A stretch of 64,000 bases of DNA from Paludibacter jiangxiensis (GCF_001618385.1 NZ_BDCR01000004.1:992001-1056000); one strand, 5' to 3'; shown: positions 39,347-49,174, numbered from the stretch's first letter. Made by a program: numbers and translations. The notes: a model not told the origin generated them from the sequence alone.

Positions 39347-40924
39347 ATGACCTTTCAGGAAGAGATCAAACGCCGACGTACATTCGCTATTATTAGTCAC
39401 CCTGATGCGGGTAAAACTACTCTGACAGAGAAACTTCTGCTTTTCGGGGGTGCTATCCACGTAGCCGGTGCCGTTAAATCGAACAAGATTAAGAAAACCG
39501 CCACATCCGACTGGATGGAGATAGAAAAACAGCGCGGAATCTCAGTTGCTACCTCCGTGATGGGTTTCGAGTACTGCGACTACAAGGTGAATATTCTCGA
39601 CACTCCGGGTCACCAGGACTTTGCTGAAGATACGTTCCGCACCCTGACTGCTGTCGATAGCGTTATTATCGTGATTGATGCGGCCAAAGGGGTGGAAGCC
39701 CAAACCCGTAAGCTGATGGAGGTGTGCCGTATGCGCAAAACGCCGGTAATTGTTTTTGTCAACAAAATGGACCGCGAAGGTAAAGATCCGTTCGATTTGC
39801 TCGACGAGGTGGAAGCCGAACTCTCCATTAAGGTACGCCCGCTCAGTTGGCCGATCAATATCGGTCAACGTTTCAAGGGCGTTTACAATCTTTTTGAGCA
39901 TCACCTCGATTTATATACTCCAAGCAAACAAACTATTACCGAATCGATTGCTTTCGACGACATCAACAATCCTGAACTGGAAAATTATATTGGTGAAGCG
40001 GATGCTGCAAAACTGCGCGAAGACATGGAGTTGATTGAAGGTGTTTATCCTGAATTCACCCCTGAACCATACCTGGCCGGTGACATTGCTCCCGTATTTT
40101 TCGGTAGTGCGTTAAATAATTTCGGTGTAAAGGAATTGCTCGACTGCTTCGTAAAAATAGCTCCGAGTCCGCGTCCGGTTTATGCCATCGAACGGGTGGT
40201 AAATCCGGAAGAAGAAGGATTCTCAGGTTTCATTTTCAAGATTCACGCCAACATGGATCCGAATCACCGCAGTTGTATCGCTTTCGTGAAAATTTGCTCC
40301 GGCAAGTTCGAACGTAACGTCAACTACAAGCACGTTCGTCACAATAAATTGCTTCGATTCTCCAGCCCGACAGCCTTTATGGCTCAAAAGAAAGAGGTGG
40401 TGGACGAAGCTTTCCCAGGCGACATCGTTGGTTTGCCCGATACCGGGAACTTCAAAATCGGTGATAGCATCACCTCCGGCGAAAATATTCATTTCAAAGG
40501 TCTGCCGAGCTTCTCGCCCGAGATGTTCAAATACATCGAAAATGCCGACCCGATGAAGGCCAAACAGTTGAACAAAGGCGTTGATCAGCTTATGGACGAA
40601 GGTGTTGCACAGGTATTTACCCATCAAAATAGCGGACGAAAAATTATCGGTACGGTAGGACAACTTCAGTTTGAAGTAATTCAATACCGTCTTTTGCACG
40701 AATACGGCGCTCAATGTCGTTGGGAGCCGATTTCGCTCTACAAAGCCTGCTGGATTGAAAGCGACGATCCCGCTGAACTCGAAAACTTCAAGAAACGTAA
40801 ATTCCAGTATATGGCTGTGGATAAAGAAGGCCGCGACGTTTTCCTTGCCGATTCGGGCTACATTTTGCAAATGGCACAACAGGATTTCCAGAAAATCCGC
40901 TTCCATTTCAGTTCGGAATTTTAA
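39347..40924 (+). CDS. prfC: Peptide chain release factor 3
   Basis: 525 aa, the normal RF3 length. Translational GTPase motifs: P-loop SHPDAGKTT (17-25), the switch region with [20 protein letters not shown], and [16 protein letters not shown]. Later segments [31 protein letters not shown] and [15 protein letters not shown] are RF3-specific. It recycles RF1 and RF2 after termination. A word-repeat element separates it from the thioesterase. Confidence 0.97.
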   Translation: MTFQEEIKRRRTFAIISHPDAGKTTLTEKLLLFGGAIHVAGAVKSNKIKKTATSDWMEIEKQRGISVATSVMGFEYCDYKVNILDTPGHQDFAEDTFRTLTAVDSVIIVIDAAKGVEAQTRKLMEVCRMRKTPVIVFVNKMDREGKDPFDLLDEVEAELSIKVRPLSWPINIGQRFKGVYNLFEHHLDLYTPSKQTITESIAFDDINNPELENYIGEADAAKLREDMELIEGVYPEFTPEPYLAGDIAPVFFGSALNNFGVKELLDCFVKIAPSPRPVYAIERVVNPEEEGFSGFIFKIHANMDPNHRSCIAFVKICSGKFERNVNYKHVRHNKLLRFSSPTAFMAQKKEVVDEAFPGDIVGLPDTGNFKIGDSITSGENIHFKGLPSFSPEMFKYIENADPMKAKQLNKGVDQLMDEGVAQVFTHQNSGRKIIGTVGQLQFEVIQYRLLHEYGAQCRWEPISLYKACWIESDDPAELENFKKRKFQYMAVDKEGRDVFLADSGYILQMAQQDFQKIRFHFSSEF

Positions 40925-40934
40925 CTTACCAATC

Positions 40935-41042
40935 GCACACAGAAAACACGGAATTAACGGATAATCACAAGTAACAATTGCAATCTGTTGATTCGATTCA
41001 ATCCGTAAAATTCAGTTTTATCCGTGTGCTCCGTGTGCTCAG
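40935..41042 (+). repeat. CACAGA/CACGGA word-repeat element
   Basis: The left block 40935-40966 (starting GCACACAGAAAACACGGAAT) matches 62564-62595 at 25 of 32 positions. Complementary words (TATCCGTGTGCTCCGTGTGC) run from 41019 to 41038, so the arms form an imperfect inverted repeat around about 50 nt. Confidence 0.65.
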
Positions 41043-41091
41043 ATTATATTTTAGCTTCGCTGATTTACAATTCAAATCTTCAAATCAACTT

Positions 41092-41472
41092 ATGGATATC
41101 CCCGTTGGAACAACGCTCAAAAGGACAATGACAGTCGGAGAAGAACACCTTGCCAGCCGTGTGGGCTCGGGCGGACTCGACGTGTTTGCAACCCCGGCAA
41201 TGATTGCTTTTATGGAAGGAACTGCCCTGAAATTAGCTCAGGATTTTCTACCAGAAGCATCAAGTACTGTCGGAACGCTCGTCAACGTGAAACACGTCAA
41301 AGCCTCTCCTCTGGGAGCAACCATCACTTGCGAAACAACCATCACCGAAGTGGATGGTCGCCGTCTTGTTTATGAAGTAAAAGCCTTTGATAATGCGGGT
41401 TTGATCGGTGAAGGCATTCACGAACGCTTTATTGTGGATTGCGAAAAGTTTATGTCAAAAGTAGCGAAATAA
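41092..41472 (+). CDS. Hotdog-fold thioesterase, fluoroacetyl-CoA-thioesterase-like
   Basis: 126 aa from the ATG at 41092; the frame is open to 40978 but that part is word-repeat DNA. MDIPVGTTLKRTMTVGEEHLAS, the active-site-type segment VFATPAMIAFMEGTALKLAQ, NVKHVKASPLGATIT and GEGIHERFIVD match the small FlK-like hotdog family. It hydrolyses a short acyl-CoA in the cytoplasm, with natural substrate unknown. Confidence 0.85.
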   Translation: MDIPVGTTLKRTMTVGEEHLASRVGSGGLDVFATPAMIAFMEGTALKLAQDFLPEASSTVGTLVNVKHVKASPLGATITCETTITEVDGRRLVYEVKAFDNAGLIGEGIHERFIVDCEKFMSKVAK

Positions 41473-41481
41473 AAAAATACG

Positions 41482-41530
41482 CGTTTTATACGACAAAAGC
41501 GGAGTGATTTGATCATCCCGCTTTTGTTTT
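41482..41530 (+). terminator. Terminator after the thioesterase (copy 1 of a repeated terminator)
   Basis: CAAAAGCGG pairs with CCCGCTTTTG around a loop containing TGATTTGATCA, followed by T5. The 45-bp block 41482-41526 recurs at 44098-44142 with 3 differences. Confidence 0.85.
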
Positions 41531-41685
41531 TAAATTACCCACTGTTCATTTAAATTTTACATCCGCCGTATTCTTAAGTTAAATCGACATCTCTCTCTTG
41601 ACATTGGCTTGCAACCAATGTAATTTTACAAAATATTTCTGAATATCAAGTGGGTATATTTTTTCATTATAAATACCTCAATATC

Positions 41686-43404
41686 ATGGAACAGATAGAA
41701 TTCAGAAAAGAAAGAGGGAGATTTTTTGTGCCGAGATGGCACATTTGCCCTCCCCTACAAGCCGATAAAATTATTTCGGCACTGTTGATATTTGTAATGG
41801 CATCTCTTTTCGAAAGTTGCTACTACTTCAAAGTCAATAACGTTTCCCCTACTCCTCAAAACATTTCCACTCTTTACAACAAAGGCAAAACGCTGCTGGT
41901 ACATCAAGGCGCTAAGCGATGGGAAATTTACAACATCTACATACAAAACGACACGCTAAAAGGCACTATCCAGCCTTACACTTTGGCGGAGCCCCGCAAT
42001 CTGGTCAAGCTAAAAGGCCCCAACCGCTATATTCACAACGGCAATCCTAATCAGCGTTACCTACTCAACGAAGTACACATTTACACCGAAAGGATGAATC
42101 TGCTTCATGACACAATAGCAGCTATAGCTCTTCGTGACATCAGCCGCATGAACATATACAACCGGGATAACTTTACAACCACTGCATCATTTGTATGCGC
42201 AGGAGCTTCCGCTGTTATTGTTGCGGGATTGATTGCAATAGCAGTTAAAGCTTTCACATACACCCCAGTAACAACAACGTCACCCGAATCTTGTCCTTTT
42301 ATTTATACCTGGGATGGTAAAAAATATTGCTTCGAAGGAGAGATATACAGCGGAGCTTTGTTCAAACCATTGGAAAGAAACGATTATCTCACGTTGACAT
42401 CAGGCAAACCCAACGGAACTTATCCGCTAAAAATAACCAACATGTCACCGGAGATTCAGCACACCAACTTATTGGAGCTGATAGTGGTGGATCATGACCC
42501 TACTGTTTCGGTATTAGCCGACAAATATGGAAATCTTCATTCGTTAAGTCACCTGACAAAGCCCACAAAAGCAACAATGGCCAACGGCAAAGACGTGAAA
42601 GCTCAAATTGCATCTAAAGACACATTGTTTTTCCAAAGTATACCACAAGACAACGAGAAGCCTTTGAAAGAGGAAATGATGATTGAATTTCCGAACACAG
42701 AAAAAGCCTCATCTGTAAATTTGGTGATCAGAGCGAAGACTTCCTTTCTGCTCGACGAAATGATGACTCACTTCTTCAATCTGTTCGGATCGGCTTACAA
42801 TGCATTTCTGCAAAGACAAAACAACGGATCAGGCGAATCAATTTTGCTATGGATGGTTAATCAGGGAATACCTCTATCGGTGTATATTGAGCGAAATGGG
42901 AAATGGGAATTTGCTGATTTTTTCAATGCTGCAGGTCCCGTGAAATATAAAGACGACATCCTCCGTTTATCCATAAAAGGCAATGAACCAGATCCATTGA
43001 AGATAAAGCTGGTGTTCGGAACCTTTTTCTGGGATATTGATTACGTGGCTGCAGACTATTCCAGCAACACCCGGTTTACAACCCACACGATTCCTCCCTC
43101 AAAAGCTGTCAATGAAAAACGGGAAAATATTATTTCTCTTCTAAACAAAGACGACAACAGCTACTACGATCAGGCAACAACAGCTAATCAGGCCAATATA
43201 ATGTTTAAAATGCCGGCTGCTGGCAAGACAACACGAACCATAATTCTACACTCCAAAGGATGGTACGAGCGAATTATTCATCCGACAGGAACGCCTGACA
43301 AGCGTTTTATGTCACAATATACTATCCCCGGCAGTCTCAACCAACTCACCTACGATTTTCTGTCTCAGGCAGGAAAATCGCTAATACGTCCGAACGAAAA
43401 GTAA
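41686..43404 (+). CDS. Large membrane-anchored protein of unknown function
   Basis: 572 aa from the ATG at 41686; a GTG at 41650 is possible. After a short basic N-terminus there is a hydrophobic stretch (IISALLIFVMASLFESC) that may be a lipoprotein-type anchor with an unusual lipobox, and a second membrane segment near residue 170 (FVCAGASAVIVAGLIAIAVKAF). The long C-terminal part begins CPFIYTWDGKKYCFEGEIYSGALFKPLERNDYL and looks like exported beta-rich domains. I recognise no named family. It precedes two small lipoproteins. Confidence 0.7.
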   Translation: MEQIEFRKERGRFFVPRWHICPPLQADKIISALLIFVMASLFESCYYFKVNNVSPTPQNISTLYNKGKTLLVHQGAKRWEIYNIYIQNDTLKGTIQPYTLAEPRNLVKLKGPNRYIHNGNPNQRYLLNEVHIYTERMNLLHDTIAAIALRDISRMNIYNRDNFTTTASFVCAGASAVIVAGLIAIAVKAFTYTPVTTTSPESCPFIYTWDGKKYCFEGEIYSGALFKPLERNDYLTLTSGKPNGTYPLKITNMSPEIQHTNLLELIVVDHDPTVSVLADKYGNLHSLSHLTKPTKATMANGKDVKAQIASKDTLFFQSIPQDNEKPLKEEMMIEFPNTEKASSVNLVIRAKTSFLLDEMMTHFFNLFGSAYNAFLQRQNNGSGESILLWMVNQGIPLSVYIERNGKWEFADFFNAAGPVKYKDDILRLSIKGNEPDPLKIKLVFGTFFWDIDYVAADYSSNTRFTTHTIPPSKAVNEKRENIISLLNKDDNSYYDQATTANQANIMFKMPAAGKTTRTIILHSKGWYERIIHPTGTPDKRFMSQYTIPGSLNQLTYDFLSQAGKSLIRPNEK

Positions 43405-43522
43405 TATTCTTATTTTGCACATTGATCCTCCATACTCTTCAATGCCATCTAACTAAAAGAACATTGTGGTTATATACTACCATTCACTTTTGCTTAATTT
43501 TTATACATTAACAATCTTACTT

Positions 43523-44014
43523 ATGAAATCACTATTATTTCCTTTGCTCTTGCTCTTTATAATGGATTCCGGGTGCAAACAACCTAAAACTGACGTCAAC
43601 AGTGTGCAGAAAGAGATCAGTAGTCTGATTAACAAAAACATCAATGCATTGCAGAGTCACGACATTAAGACGGTTGCCGCCCTGATGGACGATAACGGCC
43701 TCTATTGCGGCACCGATCCCGGTGAGTTCTGGACAAAAAAGCAAGTATGCAGCGAATACGAAAAAATGTTTGCCGACACCACTATACATTTTGCTGATAT
43801 TTCATCGCACAAACAAGAAATCAGAGTAAGTAAAGACGGCAAATCGGCTATTGTTATTGACCAATGGACAATGAACGGCATAGGCATCAAAATTCCAATA
43901 CGAATGATTTATCATTTTGTAAAAGAAAAAGATAAGTGGATTTCAGATTTTTCAAGCGCAAGCCTGATTCCTTACAATAAGGATATTCCGAAATTGAATA
44001 AAGCCATTGAATAG
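43523..44014 (+). CDS. SnoaL/NTF2-like lipoprotein
   Basis: 163 aa from the ATG at 43523, where MKSLLFPLLLLFIMDSGC is a lipoprotein signal peptide; the frame extends to 43466. The mature protein has the layout of a DUF4440/SnoaL-like cone fold: ISSLINKNINALQSHDIKTVAALMDDNGLYCGTDPGEFWTK, then alternating strands ending WISDFSSASLIPY. Such domains bind small ligands or assist other proteins. No catalytic role can be assigned. Confidence 0.75.
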   Translation: MKSLLFPLLLLFIMDSGCKQPKTDVNSVQKEISSLINKNINALQSHDIKTVAALMDDNGLYCGTDPGEFWTKKQVCSEYEKMFADTTIHFADISSHKQEIRVSKDGKSAIVIDQWTMNGIGIKIPIRMIYHFVKEKDKWISDFSSASLIPYNKDIPKLNKAIE

Positions 44015-44097
44015 ATTTGCCATAAAACAGGTACATTCGTCAACTAAAACACACAAAAACCTTTAATATTTTAGGCCTGATCAACAAAGGCATCGAA

Positions 44098-44146
44098 CGC
44101 TTTATACAACAAAAGCGGGGTGATTTGATCATCCCGCTTTTGCTTT
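44098..44146 (+). terminator. Terminator (copy 2 of the repeated terminator)
   Basis: Nearly identical to 41482-41526, including the loop TGATTTGATCATC. It terminates the lipoprotein gene. Confidence 0.85.
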
Positions 44147-44356
44147 ATAGCGATAGCGACTCGACAGGATTCCGCACAAAACATTAGCAATTTATAGATT
44201 ATCAATCTGCATTTGGGGCTAACGACAAGTTTTATTTCAGGTCATTTTAGGCCATGACAGCAATAAACATTAGCAAATTTGACACTTACGACATAACTTT
44301 GCATTATCCAAAACCCAAAGACTACATAAGCATAACTTTTAAATCTGTATTACACT

Positions 44357-44773
44357 ATGCAATCAAGAAATCTGAATTTAGCGACAACCCTGTTAATCAC
44401 CGTTTTTGCTGCCATTGCAATCTCGTGTTCGTCGCCCGGTAGCTCCGTCATCAGCAAATTCAACAAGAAGATTGGCTCTGAAGCGATCAAAAAAGAGTTA
44501 CAGAAAACTGACATTATTTACACATGGAACAATGTAAATATTGAAAAAGAGGCTGAATTAAAGGCTATTGTGGATGATTTCATGAAAGTTGCACCATCAC
44601 AGACACAACCATTAACGCCGTATTATAACTCACAAGGTCAGATGGTTCCCGGAAAGTCCCTGAAATACTGGGTATATGAAACGGCCAAGTTAGGCGTTGA
44701 ACTCAACTGTATTATAACCGGCAAAACCATGACCGTCGAAGTCCGGGTAACAAAAAAAATCGGTGCTCAATAA
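44357..44773 (+). CDS. Small lipoprotein, unknown
   Basis: 138 aa. The signal peptide LATTLLITVFAAIAISC has a good lipobox (AISC), so the protein is lipid-anchored. The mature part (ISKFNKKIGSEAIKKELQKT, then a short basic C-terminus VTKKIGAQ) matches no family I know. It lies 30 bp upstream of the heparinase-type gene and may be co-transcribed with it. Confidence 0.7.
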   Translation: MQSRNLNLATTLLITVFAAIAISCSSPGSSVISKFNKKIGSEAIKKELQKTDIIYTWNNVNIEKEAELKAIVDDFMKVAPSQTQPLTPYYNSQGQMVPGKSLKYWVYETAKLGVELNCIITGKTMTVEVRVTKKIGAQ

Positions 44774-44803
44774 ACATATTGGTTCTACAATCAGATATTA
44801 TTT

Positions 44804-46747
44804 ATGAAGTTACGCGATCGACTCTTCTTCCTTCTTGTTTTCTTTAGTCTTACATTTGCAACGGCGTTTGCGCAAATAAGCCATCGTAATATTCTGGTTC
44901 CTTTCGAAACTGGAATCAACACCCAACTTATACCTGTTGATGAATGGAAACCGTTTCCTCAAAATGCAGCAGAATGGAGAAATCTAATTCCCTCCGAAAC
45001 GCAAAAAAACCTGATAAAAAAAGGAGAAGCTGCATTAAAAAAAGAGTTTCGGGCAATTCCGGCGACAGTCACGCTCGAATTCAAACGTAATGGGAACCGC
45101 ACCGACTACGAGGACATTTCTTTCGACAAACGTTACATGCTGTGGGATATGGTTCTGGCAGAAGCAATTGAAGGGAACGGTCGCTTTACCGACCACATCA
45201 TTGATGGCATCTGGTCGGTATGCGAAGAATCATTTTGGGGAATCAACGCACACATCGGAATGCAAAAAGCCGGAACAGGGTTGCCGGATGTGCAGGAACC
45301 GGTTGTCGATTTGTTTGCTGCCGAAACTGCTGCTATTCTTTCATGGACAGACTATCTTCTCGGTCCTTCGCTCGACCGACAATCGAAGCTTATCCGTCAA
45401 CGCATCCGTTACGAAATTGACCGTCGTGTATTAACTCCCATGATTTCGGCACGCTACGGCTACCTTGGAGGTGGCAATCCGGAAGAAAAACTAAGCAACT
45501 GGGCACCTTGGGTAGCATCCAATTATCTTACGGCCAACCTGCTTCTCGAAAAAGATCCACAACGCCGCGTCGACGGTGTGACCAGATCTATGAAAATCAT
45601 CAATCAATATATCAACGGATTGGGTAATGACGGCAGCACAGAAGAAGGCCCGCACTATTGGTTTGCTTCGGGAGCTTGTGTATTCGACGCACTTGCTCTG
45701 CTAAAAGATGCCACAGGAGGCAGTCTGGATCTTTTTCAAAACGAGTTTATCAAACAAATCGGAGCCTATATTTGCAAGATGCACATAGCCGGCAACTATT
45801 TTATCAATGTGGCGGATGCCGCACCTGCACTAAAAGCCGACGGATTGCTTCTCTATCGTTTTGGGACGGCTACCGGCGACGATTATCTTAAAAGTTTCGG
45901 GGCTATGGCTTACCGCGAATCGTTGCACGACACACTACCCCATGAACAATTCTACCGCACACGCCAGCTCTACAATCTGAAAGCGATTAGCGATTGTGAA
46001 AAATTCACCGGCTCGGTCAATGATATACCCGATGTTTGGCTGCCCGACGTTCAACTGATGTCTTCCCGTTCTGCAAAAGGATTATTTGTCGCTGCTCACG
46101 GGGGCGACAACGGCGAAAGTCACAACCATAACGACGTGGGCGATTTCATGGTGTATGCCGGTGGTTATCCGCTGATTATTGACGTGGGAAGAGGCACTTA
46201 TACCGCGCGTACTTTTTCCAAAAACCGTTACGACATTTGGTTCAACACATCAGCATACCACAACCTTCCTCTGATCAACGGTTACCAGCAGGCAGAAGGG
46301 CGTGAATTTGCTGCCTCTGGGGTAAAATACAACCACAAAGGCAACATCTCGCAACTTACGCTCGACATCGCTAAAGCGTATCCGCGGGAAGCAGGCATCC
46401 AGTCGTGGACAAGAACTGTTGAAATGAACAAAAAACAAGGCATTACCATTCGGGATAGTTATCGGGCTTCAGCTCCTTTAAAAAGTTTGTCGCAAACTTT
46501 CATGACCATTTGCGAAACCGACCTGTCGACACCCGGACAGATACGCTTTATCCTTCCAGATAAAAAAATTGCCACCTTATCATTCAATGCGGCAATATGG
46601 AAGGCTTCCATTGAAAAGGCACAGAAAGGGATTCCGGAAGAGAAAGGTCTTGCTGCTTCATGGGACGGAAAATCCATTTACCGGATTATTCTCACTGCAA
46701 TTGCACCCAATACGCAAGGCACATTACAATATAAAATTACATTCTGA
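44804..46747 (+). CDS. Heparinase II/III-family polysaccharide lyase-like enzyme
   Basis: 647 aa with signal peptide (FLLVFFSLTFATAFAQ). An alpha toroid covers about 90-380, with WGINAHIGMQKAG, NGLGNDGSTEEGPHYWF and a Tyr/His-rich face. A beta-sandwich follows with the family motif GESHNHNDVGDFMVYAGGYPLIIDVGRGTY, whose His and Asp residues bind metal or substrate. The family cleaves uronic-acid polysaccharides by beta-elimination. The exact PL family and substrate are not assigned. It is the only lyase-like gene here and could supply unsaturated ends for the GH105 enzyme, although it is far from it. Confidence 0.8.
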   Translation: MKLRDRLFFLLVFFSLTFATAFAQISHRNILVPFETGINTQLIPVDEWKPFPQNAAEWRNLIPSETQKNLIKKGEAALKKEFRAIPATVTLEFKRNGNRTDYEDISFDKRYMLWDMVLAEAIEGNGRFTDHIIDGIWSVCEESFWGINAHIGMQKAGTGLPDVQEPVVDLFAAETAAILSWTDYLLGPSLDRQSKLIRQRIRYEIDRRVLTPMISARYGYLGGGNPEEKLSNWAPWVASNYLTANLLLEKDPQRRVDGVTRSMKIINQYINGLGNDGSTEEGPHYWFASGACVFDALALLKDATGGSLDLFQNEFIKQIGAYICKMHIAGNYFINVADAAPALKADGLLLYRFGTATGDDYLKSFGAMAYRESLHDTLPHEQFYRTRQLYNLKAISDCEKFTGSVNDIPDVWLPDVQLMSSRSAKGLFVAAHGGDNGESHNHNDVGDFMVYAGGYPLIIDVGRGTYTARTFSKNRYDIWFNTSAYHNLPLINGYQQAEGREFAASGVKYNHKGNISQLTLDIAKAYPREAGIQSWTRTVEMNKKQGITIRDSYRASAPLKSLSQTFMTICETDLSTPGQIRFILPDKKIATLSFNAAIWKASIEKAQKGIPEEKGLAASWDGKSIYRIILTAIAPNTQGTLQYKITF

Positions 46748-46795
46748 CCAAGCCCAAAAAGTAGACAAACAGTAAGGCAAATCAAACATTTTAAG

Positions 46796-46843
46796 AAATT
46801 CCATCGGAAGGACGCATGTCATGCCTTCCGGTGGAATTTTTCG
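46796..46843 (+). terminator. Terminator after the heparinase-type gene
   Basis: A 15-bp stem (AAATTCCATCGGAAGG at 46796-46811 with CCTTCCGGTGGAATTT at 46824-46839) is followed by TT. The rest of the 46748-47193 gap holds only AT-rich DNA and the promoter of the next gene. Confidence 0.85.
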
Positions 46844-47053
46844 TTTAAATAGACATTGATATCGGCTCAGTTTTTCCGGGCTTAACCATTGATTTTTATT
46901 TCTGCTTATTTTTGCTCTAAAACCGGAGAAGCCAAATAGCAAATTGAGAAAATTCTATTCTCTTTACAATGTCAAAACCTTCATATTATGGATTAAAAAC
47001 GACAAAATGAAAATCAAAACAACTTCGCTGTAATAATTTGGCAAATAAGAGAG

Positions 47054-47061
47054 TACATTTG
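47054..47061 (+). promoter_or_regulatory. -7 box of the FolD-like gene promoter
   Basis: TACATTTG matches TAnnTTTG exactly. The predicted leader is about 125 nt, long for a two-gene metabolic unit. No well-placed -33 TTG is visible. Confidence 0.5.
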
Positions 47062-47180
47062 TATAAATTTAGATTAAATCATTCTTCTTTTAACAACAAA
47101 AAAAAGCTTTATTACTTGTAGCCCAAACACATAATCGCAAGAGAAACCATTCAATATATTTGCTTTATACTATCAACTGA

Positions 47181-47186
47181 AGGAGG
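47181..47186 (+). promoter_or_regulatory. Strong Shine-Dalgarno sequence
   Basis: AGGAGG lies 7 nt before the ATG at 47194. Bacteroidota mRNAs rarely have one, and no other gene in this window has a comparable site. It fixes the start of the FolD-like gene. Confidence 0.7.
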
Positions 47187-47193
47187 AAAACAC

Positions 47194-48126
47194 ATGGACA
47201 CCCTGATTATTAAAGATGAAGTGCTTCCAAATCTCATTTTCACGGAAGTAAAGGCTGACATTGCTTCATTAAAGCAACAATACAATAAAACTCCCGGCAT
47301 TGCTTTCATCGGTTTCGGAGATGTTCCTCTGGCTAAATATGTAATTCCTCTGCATGTAAAAGCTGCCCAGGATGCAGGTTTTCGTGTAGTAACCCAAATA
47401 AAACCGGACGAGATAACAGAAGAGGAGCTTTTTGATGCCATTGACAAATTGAATGCCAATCCGGAAATTGACGCGATTCTTGTATTGCAACCACTGCCAC
47501 TCCACCTAAATCCACTGCGGGTCATCAACAGGGTAAATCCCGACAAAGAAGTGGAAGGATTTCATCCCTTAAACATGATGGCGACTCTTATGCCCGATGC
47601 TTTGGACAACAAATATACCATGTGTCTTCCGGGTGCACTGGAAGCTATCCTGCAAAACAATCAAATAGCTTTGCCAAAAGATGCGGAATGGGTTTTGTTA
47701 TTGGATAACGAGTTCATTGAAAACCCGCTTGTAAGGATGGTTGCACGCACGGCAATACTCAAATCACTACCGGCTGACAGCTCCGTTACTTTTGTGAATA
47801 AAAACTCTGCCCACCTGATTGAACACTGCAAACGAGCCGACGTTTTGGTTGTGGTCACCAAATCACCCGAATACGTTCGGACAGAATGGCTTAAACCCGG
47901 AGTATTTATCATCGACATCTATTCAAATCTGGTCAACGAAGTTCCTTCAAAAAAAGATCCGTCCCATTTCATTCCGGTTATCCGGGGCGGCGTAAATGTT
48001 GAGTCGATAAAAGGAATTGCCTCCGGAATCATTCCCATTCCGGGAGGATTAATGACCGTAGTATTAGGCATATTGTTGAAAAACGCTACTATCTCGTTCC
48101 GTAACAGACTCCAATCGCAGCAATGA
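47194..48126 (+). CDS. Divergent FolD-like protein with lost catalytic motifs
   Basis: 310 aa. The length and order of segments follow FolD (methylene-THF dehydrogenase/cyclohydrolase): AKYVIPLHVKAAQDAGF, ILVLQPLPLHLNP, NPDKEVEGFHPLN, and a C-terminal GVNVESIKGIASGIIPIPGG. Key residues differ. The catalytic Lys of the YxxxK motif is replaced (Tyr49 is followed by VIPL), the Asp of KDVDGFH is Glu121, the PCTPxG segment is MCLPGA, and the GRS nucleotide-binding motif reads LLLDNEFIENP. Gln99 is kept. It is therefore unlikely to be the housekeeping enzyme. It is paired with a hydroxyacyl-CoA dehydrogenase 51 bp downstream. Function unknown. Confidence 0.75.
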   Translation: MDTLIIKDEVLPNLIFTEVKADIASLKQQYNKTPGIAFIGFGDVPLAKYVIPLHVKAAQDAGFRVVTQIKPDEITEEELFDAIDKLNANPEIDAILVLQPLPLHLNPLRVINRVNPDKEVEGFHPLNMMATLMPDALDNKYTMCLPGALEAILQNNQIALPKDAEWVLLLDNEFIENPLVRMVARTAILKSLPADSSVTFVNKNSAHLIEHCKRADVLVVVTKSPEYVRTEWLKPGVFIIDIYSNLVNEVPSKKDPSHFIPVIRGGVNVESIKGIASGIIPIPGGLMTVVLGILLKNATISFRNRLQSQQ

Positions 48127-48177
48127 GTTGTAGTCTCCTTTTGCTCTTGCAGTACATCACCACTACACATTATCACA

Positions 48178-49056
48178 ATGTATTCATTACCTATAAATTA
48201 CAAAGAAAGACCCATTGTAATTGTCGGCGCAGGAACACTGGGAATGCGCATTGCCTTGATGATGGCTACTCAGGGAGGAGAAATCAGACTGGTGGATAAT
48301 TCTGCAGAACAACGGTGTAACGCAAAGACCTTTATTGAGGAACATCTTCCGGATTTACTGGAAAAATCTCAGGAAGGAAGTAAAGGCACAATTATCTTAT
48401 CTGACACGATTGACACAGCGGTGAAAGATGCCTGGATTGTTTTTGAAGCAATACCTGAACAACTCGATCTTAAAATCAAGCTATTCGGGATGCTCGATAA
48501 GCTTACTGCTCCGGATGCAATTCTGGCCAGCAATTCATCTTCTTTTCCAAGTAGCCAGTTTATTTCAGAGGTAAGCGAATCTGGTCGCACAAGAGTGGTG
48601 AATACCCACTTTTATATGCCTCCATTGCAAAAGGTGGTCGAAATTATGAGTTGTGGCGTTACAGATCCGAACATTATAATCACCTTAATGAAACTCTTAC
48701 CTCACTACGGGGGATTGGTTCCGTTTCATGTACAAAAAGAGAGCGTGGGATTCATCTTCAACCGGGTGTGGGCCGCAATCAAACGTGAATGTCTGGAAGT
48801 TGTGGCCAGCGGAGTCTCAACACCCGAAGATGTCGACCGCATCTTTTACGTAAATACCGGCGTTGACATCGGGCCATTTCGCGAAATGGATCGAATTGGT
48901 CTGGATGTGGTGCTTCAAATCGAAGAACATTATGCTGCTCTCAATCCTGCTTTGCCTACTGGTCCGCGTGAATTGCTTAAAAAATATATTGCGGAAGGCA
49001 AACTGGGAGTCAAGAGCGGTTGTGGATTTTATGCTTACGACAAGCCTCAATCATGA
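48178..49056 (+). CDS. 3-hydroxyacyl-CoA dehydrogenase-family protein
   Basis: 292 aa, the single-domain-pair length of 3-hydroxybutyryl-CoA dehydrogenase. Rossmann motif GAGTLGMRIALMMATQG, EAIPEQLDLKIKLFGMLD, catalytic His in VVNTHFYMPP and Glu in KVVEIMSC, then the C-terminal helical domain (FIFNRVWAAIKRECLEVVASG, MDRIGLDVVLQI, GKLGVKSGCGFYAYD). Some members oxidise other acids such as L-gulonate, so the substrate is open. Its partner, a degenerate FolD homologue, is unusual company for a fatty-acid enzyme. Confidence 0.88.
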   Translation: MYSLPINYKERPIVIVGAGTLGMRIALMMATQGGEIRLVDNSAEQRCNAKTFIEEHLPDLLEKSQEGSKGTIILSDTIDTAVKDAWIVFEAIPEQLDLKIKLFGMLDKLTAPDAILASNSSSFPSSQFISEVSESGRTRVVNTHFYMPPLQKVVEIMSCGVTDPNIIITLMKLLPHYGGLVPFHVQKESVGFIFNRVWAAIKRECLEVVASGVSTPEDVDRIFYVNTGVDIGPFREMDRIGLDVVLQIEEHYAALNPALPTGPRELLKKYIAEGKLGVKSGCGFYAYDKPQS

Positions 49057-49174
49057 AACCAGTCAAATACACTCATTTAAATTTTTAAAAGCAAACAGCT
49101 CTTTGTCATTCATTTGACCCACGCGTATTTCTTTCCGTTCGGTTATTTCTCATCAACTTTTATCCGATTTCACA

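Noticed and set aside
44254-44442. 62-codon frame overlapping the small lipoprotein gene
   Set aside because: It overlaps the lipoprotein start in another frame and has no signal or family features.
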